Part shown: positions 8,157 through 16,164 of the stretch, piece by piece
Position numbering within the stretch: position 1 is the first letter of the stretch
Layout of the letters: each line of letters opens with the position of its first letter
Assembly (NCBI GenBank): GCA_045597945.1
Contig: JAZLLD010000055.1
Location: 1-64,000, forward strand
DNA: 64,000 nucleotides
Reading direction: 5' to 3'
Source: Colimorpha sp045597945
Lineage (GTDB): Bacteria > Bacteroidota > Bacteroidia > Bacteroidales > P3
The notes under the pieces: model-generated
What the model was told of the DNA's origin: nothing
The model's database searches: none
The model's input: the letters and a program-made list of their open reading frames with translations, nothing else
Program-made: the position numbers and the translations under genes

Positions 8157-10910
8157 TCATTTCTTAGCTTTGGTCATTTTTTCATATAGTTTGAAGAGGC
8201 ACTCCAGTCTGGCCTCATCGTTGGCAAACGGATAGCCCGGATAGCAGCTCTCCACCACATCGTCCAACTTCTGGTGAGCCTCACGCAATGGCTCGGGCAT
8301 CTTGTCGGGGTCGTAAAGATCGGCAAGAGTTGCGCCAGGATAGTCCTCGCGTGTCAGCAACACCTCCTCAGCTGCCGCTTCAATCTCTTTCTTCTTCGTT
8401 TCGGTCAGTTTGGGAAATGGGAAGGAGTTGTAACAGAGGCTAGTATATCGATAATCAGTCTTCAACTTTCCTCCAATTGTCTTCATCCATACCATACTCA
8501 TTAATGATGTACACACTCCGAACACCCAGATAGGACAAGATTGAATCATATACATGGCATTTGTAACAACCATCTGAGTATTAGCGTATCCCATTGGGAT
8601 ATACAATCTATTTTCAGATGAAGTAGACGGAATCACAAGCGTACAGTCATCACAAGAAATGAATTCTCTAAATTGATAAGGTTTCACCGCAAGGGCATTA
8701 GCTCCCTCATCAGAACTAGACAATCTCATTTTTTTTGTTTTTTCAACTCTTTCATAAATAAACGAATATTTTAATGCATCTTTTTCATCTTCATCTGAGA
8801 TCCACAAACAATATCTTATATTTCCTTTTATATAATCCGCCGCACTATATAATTCTTTAATATACTTATCATTGCCTATCTCATTTATAAGTTCGTCTTT
8901 TTCGCTCAATGACAATATTAAATTACCACCATCATAAGGCATACACCCTCTTATGATAATAGGCAAACTTGATATAGGTTTTGTTTGTTTAAACACTACA
9001 AGTTGCGCACCGTCTGTTAAATATGGCGATATTGAATTTGCATATCTTTTTTCATTACCCACAAACAAAACCTTTTGTTTATTGACGCAAGAAAGCCCAA
9101 CAATTACACATATAACAGCAGCATTTTTTCTTGCATTATTTCTCCATTTAAATGAAGTATATGCAAAATCAATATTTACACCAGATTTATATATTGCCGT
9201 CCATAATGGTTCAACCATCTCCCCTTGACAAATTGAATTAGTACTCACAAAAGCACATTTTGATTTAGTCTTTTTGATATATTCAGCACCTTTAATAAAC
9301 CAAACACCAATATAATCTATTTTTTTGTATCCTTTATATTTACCAATGGACACTTTCATGTCGTTTTTTTGTTCTGATGTTTGTAAGCTAACACCCAAAT
9401 ACGGCGGATTGCCAAACACAAACACTTCTTCATCTTTGGTATGGGGGCAGACTTCGTTCCAATCCATACGACACGCATTGCCAAGTCTGATTTGGGTGAT
9501 GTTTTGCAGAGGCAGCGCATGGGTGTTGATGCCAAAGTCTTTCATCAACTTCCTATTCATCTGATGCTGTGCCAACCATAGCGACAGCATGGTCATCTCA
9601 TGCGGAAAGTCCTGCAACTCTATGCCATAGAACTGCTGCAATGTAATGACCGATGAATCCATCTGCGTCAGCAAACCATATTGGATAGTGCATTCTTGCA
9701 TCAGCTTCAAGATTTCCATCTCCAGCAATCTCAACCGCTTGTAGGTGATAATCAAGAAATTGCCACTGCCACATGCGGGGTCGAAGAATTTCATCTTGCT
9801 CATACGCTTCAGCAGTTTTTGGCAACTCTGCATCACGGGCTTACATTCTTGCTCATACTGATTGCCGCTACTGATGCCCAAATCTCTGCGCTCTTTGATG
9901 CCGCTATGTACATCTTTTATCTTTTTAAATTCTTCTTGCAACTCATCCATAAACAGCGGATTAATCACCTTCAGGATGTTAGGCACACTGGTATAGTGCA
10001 TTCCCTGGTTGGCTCTCACTTCGGGGTTGACTACGGCCTGTATCATGCTGCCAAAGATATCGGGGTTGATTTCTTTCCAGTCCAGGCTGCCGCAGTCCAC
10101 CATAATCTTGCGAGCCCGGCGGCTAAGTTTCGGAATCTGAATAGGATGGCTGAACAGTCCGCCATTGACATAGGGGAAATGCTTTACCACAGCTTTGGTT
10201 TCTTTGGTGCGACTCTTCTCCGGGATGTCCATAATGGCAAAAGCCTCAGACAGATAATCACTCAGGTCGCTACCATCTTCCAGCGTATAGCTCTTGATAC
10301 TGTTGGTGAAAAGGTTGTCGGGGAAGATGCCGGTATCTTCGGCAAAGTAGCAGAACAAAAGCCTGGAGATGAATATATTGAGGTCGTGGAGGTCGGTGTC
10401 GCTCGTAAACTCATTGAAGGCACGTATCTCATCGTGCAGCTTGGCAAGCTTTTCGGCTGCCTTCACATCGGCGGGACTTTCCTCCACATTATGCACCCGC
10501 TCCACATCGGCCAAGGGATAAAAGAAATTGAAATCGTAGCATAGGCCAGCCAGTCGATTCTCGTAGGTGTCGTTCTCGCGCAGGTCGTAGGCTAGCATGG
10601 TCTCGCCGTCGCTCACCATGGCTATCTTTGGTTTGGCGGCCAGCACCCTGGTGTCGGCTTTCATCTGCTCCAGTTCGGCAGTCATATCCTTGGCCGTTGA
10701 GGTGCGGTAGGCGATTAAGTTTTTGATTAGCAGACCGTCGTAGCTTTTCACCACTCCTTTGCCCTCTCGCCAGCGGCGGATGTCGGCATCGGTCTTGCCA
10801 AAACTATAGAGCAGCCGAAATGGAACATCGTCGGCTGCCACAGTATTGTCTTTGAAACATTTGAGTCTTTGTTCTATCTCCTGATAGCCAAGCTGTGTTT
10901 TCTTTGCCAT
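8157..10910 (-). CDS. MmeI-like class I SAM-dependent DNA adenine methyltransferase
   Basis: 917 residues, first gene of the operon. SAM motif I is FDPACGSGNF (376-385) and the catalytic motif IV is NPPY (501-504, in FGNPPYLG), indicating N6-adenine methylation. GMHYTSVPNILKVINPLF (from 303) and SLWLAQHQMN (443-452) are hallmarks of the MmeI/type IIG-like family. The helical N-terminus (1-370) shows no PD-(D/E)XK nuclease motif that I can find, unlike true MmeI, so cleavage is probably supplied by a partner. The region about 520-860 should hold the target-recognition domain and is locally AT-rich (about 8450-9350), as variable recognition domains often are. Confidence 0.88.
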   Translation of the reverse strand: MAKKTQLGYQEIEQRLKCFKDNTVAADDVPFRLLYSFGKTDADIRRWREGKGVVKSYDGLLIKNLIAYRTSTAKDMTAELEQMKADTRVLAAKPKIAMVSDGETMLAYDLRENDTYENRLAGLCYDFNFFYPLADVERVHNVEESPADVKAAEKLAKLHDEIRAFNEFTSDTDLHDLNIFISRLLFCYFAEDTGIFPDNLFTNSIKSYTLEDGSDLSDYLSEAFAIMDIPEKSRTKETKAVVKHFPYVNGGLFSHPIQIPKLSRRARKIMVDCGSLDWKEINPDIFGSMIQAVVNPEVRANQGMHYTSVPNILKVINPLFMDELQEEFKKIKDVHSGIKERRDLGISSGNQYEQECKPVMQSCQKLLKRMSKMKFFDPACGSGNFLIITYKRLRLLEMEILKLMQECTIQYGLLTQMDSSVITLQQFYGIELQDFPHEMTMLSLWLAQHQMNRKLMKDFGINTHALPLQNITQIRLGNACRMDWNEVCPHTKDEEVFVFGNPPYLGVSLQTSEQKNDMKVSIGKYKGYKKIDYIGVWFIKGAEYIKKTKSKCAFVSTNSICQGEMVEPLWTAIYKSGVNIDFAYTSFKWRNNARKNAAVICVIVGLSCVNKQKVLFVGNEKRYANSISPYLTDGAQLVVFKQTKPISSLPIIIRGCMPYDGGNLILSLSEKDELINEIGNDKYIKELYSAADYIKGNIRYCLWISDEDEKDALKYSFIYERVEKTKKMRLSSSDEGANALAVKPYQFREFISCDDCTLVIPSTSSENRLYIPMGYANTQMVVTNAMYMIQSCPIWVFGVCTSLMSMVWMKTIGGKLKTDYRYTSLCYNSFPFPKLTETKKKEIEAAAEEVLLTREDYPGATLADLYDPDKMPEPLREAHQKLDDVVESCYPGYPFANDEARLECLFKLYEKMTKAKK

Positions 10911-10971
10911 ACTTTCAGATATTTTCCAGCATCGGGTGTGGAACTATCTGATCAAATTATGTATGGCTTTC

Positions 10972-11234
10972 GCATCAGGGCAACAAAAAAGGGTGCAAGC
11001 CCTCTTACGGTCGTCTGAGGCGTAAGCGTAGGAATTCTCTGGCCTCTCCTTCAATAAGATTGATGCTTGACCCTATAAGGGTGCAAGTCATCGTTCTATC
11101 AACATTGAAGGATTGCTGGCTTTGATTATTCCACGCTATATGTGGTAAAGCCAACCATCATTGATGTGGTAAATATCAGAGAGATTAAGTTTCCTACGCT
11201 TACTTTCGTGACGACCACAATGATAGTCTGATGC
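10972..11234 (-). ncRNA. long structured RNA (leader or stand-alone) upstream of the restriction-like operon
   Basis: About 260 bases with nested long-range complementarity (plus coordinates). Outer pair GCATCAG 10972-10978 with 11228-11234. GGTCGTC 11009-11015 with 11210-11216. A perfect 13-bp helix 11022-11034 with 11191-11203. TCTCTG 11036-11041 with 11177-11182. CCTTCAAT 11048-11055 with 11104-11111, closing a hairpin (11066-11087). Then TGGCTTT 11117-11123 with 11147-11153, enclosing CCAC/GTGG. The U-tract after the terminator hairpin sets the strand as minus. The 3' arm of the outer pair lies beyond the terminator, so it forms only in read-through RNA. I do not recognise it as tmRNA, RNase P, SRP or group II intron; a 6S-like RNA or a new class is possible. 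Confidence 0.65.
10985..11006 (-). terminator. intrinsic terminator ending the structured RNA
   Basis: On the minus strand a 7-bp stem (AAGAGGG/CCCTTTT, one G-U pair) with loop CTTGCA runs into a U-tract. It lies 75 bases upstream of the methyltransferase start, so transcription may be attenuated there. Confidence 0.7.
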
Positions 11235-11325
11235 TGCTATATGTTTATTTTTAAACTATTTGTACTTTACTTCTTCTTGTTTGTATTCAATAATTAATAA
11301 TGTTATTATATATATATTCCAATTG

Positions 11326-11333
11326 CAAAGATA
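11326..11333 (-). promoter_or_regulatory. -7 element upstream of the structured RNA
   Basis: Minus-strand TATCTTTG followed by C, about 92 bases before the outer helix. It is the best promoter candidate for the RNA and possibly for the methyltransferase operon. No good -33 TTTG is visible. Confidence 0.5.
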
Positions 11334-11549
11334 CGAATTTTTTTCGTATTAGCGAATATCTTTGTTGATTTTGTTGCAAATAATTCTTTCTGCAAATTGT
11401 TTCAGCGGGAGTCCACCCCTACCCTTCTTGGCGGATGATGGGAATATAAAATGTAGAATGGCTGCCACTCCGGTTTTATGATCGATTGGAGTATTTTTTT
11501 TATTCTTCAGCCACTAAACTACCAAGCAGTTATGCTCATTACCTATAAA

Positions 11550-11600
11550 CGTGTTGGTACGCTGTAACTCCGTTGTAGCTCCGTTGATTCTACGGGGTGA
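11550..11600. repeat. 11-bp-period array, short
   Basis: Consecutive units CGTGTTGGTAC, GCTGTAACTCC, GTTGTAGCTCC, GTTGATTCTAC. Partly inverted copies follow at 11625-11648 (GTAGCGGAG and AATCAACC). A hairpin AAGGCTG/CAGCCTT lies between (11603-11623). Confidence 0.65.
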
Positions 11601-11695
11601 AGAAGGCTGTCACAGGCAGCCTTCGATAGCGTAGCGGAGAAATCAACCACTCTGGGGAGCGGATCCTCAGGGGGTGGACAAAGAATGTATGATAC

Positions 11696-11940
11696 CCCTA
11701 AAATATAGAATCTAGAATGGATTTTTGCAACACTATGCACATTTGTGTGTAATCAATGTGTTATGCGATTCTATATTCTAGATTTATGGTCATATTGATG
11801 TGGCGGACAGCTATTGATAGTGCGAATACTAGTTTGTTACCATTTGAATAACAGGTATTAAATAGCCAATCTGTCACGAACATTCAATACCAGAGGTTTT
11901 GACGCAGATATAGAATCTTGGTTCTATATCTAGAATGCAA
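11696..11940. repeat. AT-rich TAGAAT/ATTCTA unit cluster
   Basis: The word TAGAAT recurs in both orientations: TATAGAATCTAGAATGG near 11704, GATTCTATATTCTAGATT near 11766, and a 9-bp-stem palindrome GATATAGAA/TTCTATATC near 11909-11932 followed by TAGAATG. An isolated related word (ATGTAGAATGG) is near 11450. It resembles in style, but not in word, the TGTAAAA cluster at 3751-4002. Confidence 0.65.
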
Positions 11941-12028
11941 ATCCGACACAATGAGTGATTCTGCCACTAAACAACTAAGCAAACTCGTTGGCGGGTCGCA
12001 CATTTGTCGCCGATATGCGGATAATCGC

Positions 12029-12066
12029 AAAAAAGGAAGCCCCGAAATCTCAGGGCTTCCTTTTTG
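12029..12066 (-). terminator. terminator after glyA
   Basis: 12-bp stem AAAAGGAAGCCC (12031-12042) with GGGCTTCCTTTT (12053-12064), followed by T-runs on both strands. It serves glyA on the minus strand. Confidence 0.85.
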
Positions 12067-12100
12067 GATATGTTTTGGAGTCTGTTGACCCCAGAATCTA

Positions 12101-13378
12101 CTACCAAGCGAAGAGAGGACGGTTCTGCATCATCTCGTTGACGGTAGCGCGTACCTTTGCGATGGTGTCCTCGGTGGGGTTGCAGAGCACGGTGTCGATC
12201 AGGTTGACAACCTCGGGCATCTCGTTCTCTTTCAGGCCACGGGTGGTGATAGCGGGGGTACCAACGCGGAGACCGGAGGTCTTGAAGGCGCTGCGGCTGT
12301 CGAAGGGAACCATGTTCTTGTTGATGGTGATGTCGGCAGCAACGAGAGCATTCTCAGCTTCCTTACCGGTCATCTCGGGGAACTTGGTGCGGAGGTCAAC
12401 CAGCATGAGGTGGTTGTCGGTACCGTTGGAGATAACTTTGTAGCCCTTCTCCATGAAGCACTCGCACATGACCTTGGCGTTCTTCATAACCTGCTGGATG
12501 TACTGGTCGTAGCTGTCGGTAAGAGCCTCGCCGAAAGCAACAGCCTTAGCAGCGATGACGTGCTCGAGGGGACCGCCCTGGGTGCCGGGGAACACTGCGC
12601 TGTCGAGGAGAGCAGACATCTTCTTGATTTCGCCCTTAGGAGTGGTCTTGCCCCAAGGATTGTCGAAATCCTGACCCATGAGGATCATACCGCCACGAGG
12701 TCCGCGGAGGGTCTTGTGGGTGGTGGTGGTGACGATGTGGCAGTATTTAACTGCGTTGTTCAGATAGCCCTTAGCGATGAGGCCGGAGGGGTGGCTGATG
12801 TCGCCCATGAGGATAGCGCCGATCTTGTCAGCGATCTCACGCATCTTAGCCCAATCCCAGTCGCGGCTGTAAGCGGAACCGCCACCGATGATCAGCTTGG
12901 GGTGATGCTCGAGAGCTTTCTTCTCCATGTCTTCGTAGTCGACCATACCGGTCTCTTCCTTCACCTGATAACCAACAACTTTGTAGTTGAGGCCGGAGAA
13001 GTTGACGGGGGAACCGTGGCTGAGGTGACCGCCGTGGTTGAGGTCCATGCCCATGAAGGTGTCGCCAGCGTTGAGGCAAGCCAGGAAGACTGCCATGTTA
13101 GCCTGTGCACCGCTGTGGGGCTGAACGTTTGCCCAGCAAGCGCCATAGAGCTGCTTAGCGCGCTCGATAGCGATGGTTTCGCTCTGGTCAACGATCTGGC
13201 AGCCGCCATAGTAACGCTTTCCGGAGTAGCCCTCGGCATATTTGTTGGTCATTACGGAACCCATAGCTTCCATGACCTGTTCACTTACAAAGTTCTCAGA
13301 GGCAATGAGCTCGATGCCCTTGGTCTGACGTTCTCTTTCTTTCTGAATGAGATCGAAAATTTGAGTATCTCTTTGCAT
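12101..13378 (-). CDS. glyA: serine hydroxymethyltransferase
   Basis: 425 residues. A cytosolic PLP enzyme interconverting serine plus tetrahydrofolate with glycine plus 5,10-methylene-THF. The PLP lysine is K222 in VVTTTTHKTLRGPRGG. The N-terminal IELIASENFVS and NKYAEGYSGKRYYGG segments and the DISHPSGL cofactor segment are typical. It is the main source of one-carbon units and links to the nearby glycine-cleavage gcvH. It stands alone with its own promoter and terminator. Confidence 0.96.
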   Translation of the reverse strand: MQRDTQIFDLIQKERERQTKGIELIASENFVSEQVMEAMGSVMTNKYAEGYSGKRYYGGCQIVDQSETIAIERAKQLYGACWANVQPHSGAQANMAVFLACLNAGDTFMGMDLNHGGHLSHGSPVNFSGLNYKVVGYQVKEETGMVDYEDMEKKALEHHPKLIIGGGSAYSRDWDWAKMREIADKIGAILMGDISHPSGLIAKGYLNNAVKYCHIVTTTTHKTLRGPRGGMILMGQDFDNPWGKTTPKGEIKKMSALLDSAVFPGTQGGPLEHVIAAKAVAFGEALTDSYDQYIQQVMKNAKVMCECFMEKGYKVISNGTDNHLMLVDLRTKFPEMTGKEAENALVAADITINKNMVPFDSRSAFKTSGLRVGTPAITTRGLKENEMPEVVNLIDTVLCNPTEDTIAKVRATVNEMMQNRPLFAW

Positions 13379-13419
13379 ATCAAATATATGTATTAAATTA
13401 GTATTATTTTTCTTTTGTG

Positions 13420-13427
13420 CAAATATA
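13420..13427 (-). promoter_or_regulatory. -7 element for glyA
   Basis: Minus-strand TATATTTG followed by C, 42 bases before the glyA start. A weak TTG lies about 16 bases upstream. Confidence 0.55.
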
Positions 13428-13515
13428 CGAAAAATATTTGGAACAATAGAATTTAATTAATATTTAAGAATTAATAATGCAAAATTATAGGTGGTTTGGG
13501 GAGGAAAGTTGGAGG

Positions 13516-13552
13516 AGTTGATGGAATTGATGGAGTTAATGAAGTTGATGGA
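13516..13552. repeat. 9-bp tandem repeat, four units
   Basis: GTTGATGGA, ATTGATGGA, GTTAATGAA, GTTGATGGA in direct succession inside the otherwise featureless gap between glyA and the candidate small RNA. No frame with coding character covers it. Confidence 0.75.
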
Positions 13553-13793
13553 GTGAGGGTGTTGGGATAGTTGTTTTTTGAGGGCGGTAGCTTGGGTGGA
13601 TTGATGCAGAAATCTGCATTTTTTTTGAATTTAAAATGATTTTTTGCAAGTTATTTTTTCAGTTGTCTGCATTTTTTTTTACTTTTTTTTCTGATATCAC
13701 AATCTATTTGTATTCAATTAAGTATGCATTGCTTCATGTGCTCTGCGAGGGCGGATGTTGAGAGTGGTGCAGTAAATATGCACATGTAGGTTT

Positions 13794-13918
13794 TATCTTT
13801 GCAATCAGAAAAAAGATAGGAACATCCTACATATAGATTTTTCTTACTAGAGGCTATACAAGGTGCGTGTTTGAAAAAAATAGCCTAAACATCTCCGAGT
13901 TCTTCGGAGATGTTTTTT
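13794..13918 (+). ncRNA. candidate small RNA with own promoter and terminator
   Basis: A TATCTTTG -7 element (13794-13801) predicts transcription from about 13808. About 105 bases later there is a strong terminator (11-bp stem AACATCTCCGA/TCGGAGATGTT at 13888-13914, then a T-run). Between them are a TAGGA/TCCTA hairpin and a long-range AGGCTA/TAGCCT pairing (about 13851-13886). There is no convincing ORF. Location is between glyA and a WYL regulator, both on the other strand, so the terminator has no plus-strand gene to serve except this RNA. Confidence 0.6.
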
Positions 13919-13966
13919 TATGTCGCACAACTTTGAAAGCATAGTTTGAGACCAAGTGATGATTTA

Positions 13967-15022
13967 TCAGCCGAGGCCATTGAGTTTCATTGCATTGACA
14001 ATATGTGCTTTATGGCGTTCGATCAGGGTGTCGGGGCTGAGCACACGGCAGCAATCGCAGTAGTACAGGAGAGAGCCCTCAAGTTCCTGGTTGACTTTGA
14101 CATTTAGTTTCACGTCAAGCACTCTCTCGCCATCCACTTCAATCCATTTGGCTTTCTGCGAACCATGCAGCGGACAGTTTTCAACATATGGCGCAGCCCA
14201 ACCAACAAATTGCAGATGAATATCTTCCGGAGGGTTGGGAGTGTTAATGACACCGATGAAATCCTCAAAATAAGACTCCGGGTCGAAATTGGCATTGATA
14301 TAAGGGTCGGTGCAGGGCTTGATGGCCTGGATGCGGTCCATGGCAATGGTCTGGATTTCATTAGGTTTCTCGGTCGTGACACCGAAAGCATACCAGAAGC
14401 CGCGGAACTGCTTGAAATAGCACGGATGGAAGTGATATGTGCAATGTCCGCGCTTGAAACAGCCATATTCAATGGTCAGCGGCTGGTGGTCTTGGATGGC
14501 TGTGAAAATCTGCTCGAAATGCTTGTAGACCTCCATGGCACGGGGACCGCCTAAGTCGGGGTTGACATCCAGCTGGATGCGAGGCACATTGCTTTTGTGT
14601 TTGGAAATGGCGCTCATGCCGTTGAACGACTCCTGAATCCACGCAATCTGGGGCAGCCCCATGATAACGTCGAGACATTCCATGGCCGAGGTAATGCAGA
14701 CCACCTGCTTGGTTGTCAGCGGCATGTGGTCGATACTGAAACTGGGGTCGTGGTAGCGGTAGGCCGTGTAGGGGCGGTTGTGGCCGTGCTCATCGGGGCG
14801 GATGATGCGGAAAGTGTCGATCTCGGCATCCAAACCATCTGGCGACCGCATATAGGCAATGTCCACATAGAGCTGGCGCTCGCCCACGGGCTTTGGATTG
14901 GCAGTCTCGCTAAGGCCGCGGTTAACCTCTTCCAAGAGGTCGGCAAGGGTATAATCACGCGAGATGTCGCGGAAACATTTGTCGAGCAAACGATAGCGCT
15001 GGATAGCTTTATTAGAGACCAT
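13967..15022 (-). CDS. WYL-domain transcriptional regulator
   Basis: 351 residues. The N-terminus (1-90) is helical and probably a winged-helix DNA-binding region. Residues about 190-290 form the ligand-sensing WYL domain: LTIEYGCF, FHPCYFKQFRGFWYAFG and MDRIQAI, with the signature reading WYA instead of WYL. A C-terminal WCX-like region follows. Such regulators sense nucleotides or nucleic acids and often control defence or stress genes. It shares the strand with ltaE and rho, but no clear target is adjacent. Its nearest downstream feature is the candidate small RNA. Confidence 0.85.
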   Translation of the reverse strand: MVSNKAIQRYRLLDKCFRDISRDYTLADLLEEVNRGLSETANPKPVGERQLYVDIAYMRSPDGLDAEIDTFRIIRPDEHGHNRPYTAYRYHDPSFSIDHMPLTTKQVVCITSAMECLDVIMGLPQIAWIQESFNGMSAISKHKSNVPRIQLDVNPDLGGPRAMEVYKHFEQIFTAIQDHQPLTIEYGCFKRGHCTYHFHPCYFKQFRGFWYAFGVTTEKPNEIQTIAMDRIQAIKPCTDPYINANFDPESYFEDFIGVINTPNPPEDIHLQFVGWAAPYVENCPLHGSQKAKWIEVDGERVLDVKLNVKVNQELEGSLLYYCDCCRVLSPDTLIERHKAHIVNAMKLNGLG

Positions 15023-15076
15023 TGCTTATTAATTTTTTGGTTTAACTATAGTTATTTAAAATTGTAGTGTACAATA

Positions 15077-16099
15077 CTATAAACGTTTCTTCAACGCAGC
15101 CACGAAGTTGTTGATATCGTCTTCCTGGGTGTCGAAGGAACACATCCAGCGGACCACATTGGCGGCCTCATCCCAGTCGTAGAAGAAATAGTCGTCAAGC
15201 AGGCTGGTCCACACCTCGCGAGGCAGCTGCACAAAGACGCTGTTGACCTGCACAGGGTACATGACCTTGGCCTGCGGCACATCCTGCAAGGCCTTGTAGA
15301 GCAGCTGCGCCATGCGGTTGCTGTGCTCGGCATTGCGACGCCAGAGGTCGGTGGTGAGGTAAGCCTCGAACTGGGCGGCAATGAAGCGCATTTTGCTGCA
15401 GAGCTGCGACATCTGCTTGCGGCGGTAGCGCATGTCAACATCCAGCGTGGGGTTGAGAATCACACAGCTTTCGCCCATGAGCATACCGTTCTTGGTGCCG
15501 CCAAATGAGAGGCAGTCGACACCGCAGTCGGTGGTCATCTCCTTGAAAGTGCAGCCCAAAGCCACGGCAGCATTGGCCAGGCGCGCACCATCCATGTGGA
15601 GGTACATGTTGTAGCTGTGTGCCAGATCGGCCAGGGCGCGAACCTCGTCAAGGGTGTAGAGGGTGCCCAACTCGGTAGACTGGGCAATGCTGATGGCGCG
15701 AGGCTGGGAGTGGTGCTCGAAGCCGAAGCCGTGAAGTTGGGTTTTGACCAACTCGGGGGTAAGCTTGCCATCGGGGGTGGGCACGGTGAGCAGTTTGCAG
15801 CCCACAATGCGCTGAGGCGCACCGCATTCGTCGACATGGATATGGGCAGTGTCGGAGCAGACTACGGCATGGTGCGAGCGGCACATGGCATCGATGCAGA
15901 GCACATTGGCGCCGGTGCCGTTGAAAACAAAATACACCTTGGCCTGGGGGCCGAAAGTCTGACGGAAGAGTTCTTCTGTGCGCTGCGAATATTCGTCATC
16001 GCCGTATGCCACAGCGTGTTCTACATTTGCCGAGGCAATGGCCTCAAGTATTTCGGGGCTGATGCCCGAGTGATTGTCGCTACCAAATCCGCGCTTCAT
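15077..16099 (-). CDS. ltaE: low-specificity threonine aldolase-type PLP enzyme
   Basis: 340 residues of the beta-eliminating lyase family, expected to cleave L-threonine (and allo-threonine) to glycine and acetaldehyde. The N-terminal GFGSDNHSGISPE is characteristic. HMDGARLANA holds the cofactor aspartate, and LSFGGTKNGM holds the PLP lysine (about residue 200). With glyA and gcvH within 4 kb it fits glycine metabolism, though they are separate transcription units. Substrate stereospecificity cannot be read. Confidence 0.88.
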   Translation of the reverse strand: MKRGFGSDNHSGISPEILEAIASANVEHAVAYGDDEYSQRTEELFRQTFGPQAKVYFVFNGTGANVLCIDAMCRSHHAVVCSDTAHIHVDECGAPQRIVGCKLLTVPTPDGKLTPELVKTQLHGFGFEHHSQPRAISIAQSTELGTLYTLDEVRALADLAHSYNMYLHMDGARLANAAVALGCTFKEMTTDCGVDCLSFGGTKNGMLMGESCVILNPTLDVDMRYRRKQMSQLCSKMRFIAAQFEAYLTTDLWRRNAEHSNRMAQLLYKALQDVPQAKVMYPVQVNSVFVQLPREVWTSLLDDYFFYDWDEAANVVRWMCSFDTQEDDINNFVAALKKRL

Positions 16100-16164
16100 T
16101 GTATCTGGGGTTTAAACAATGAGTGGACAAAGGCTTGCCCACTCATCATTATTATACATTAAAA

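Noticed and set aside
10972..11234. tmRNA, RNase P RNA or group II intron
   Set aside because: None of the conserved core sequences of these RNAs is present on either strand.
11543..11740. 65-codon frame in the repeat region
   Set aside because: It runs through an 11-bp array and a hairpin; a repeat-derived frame, not a gene.
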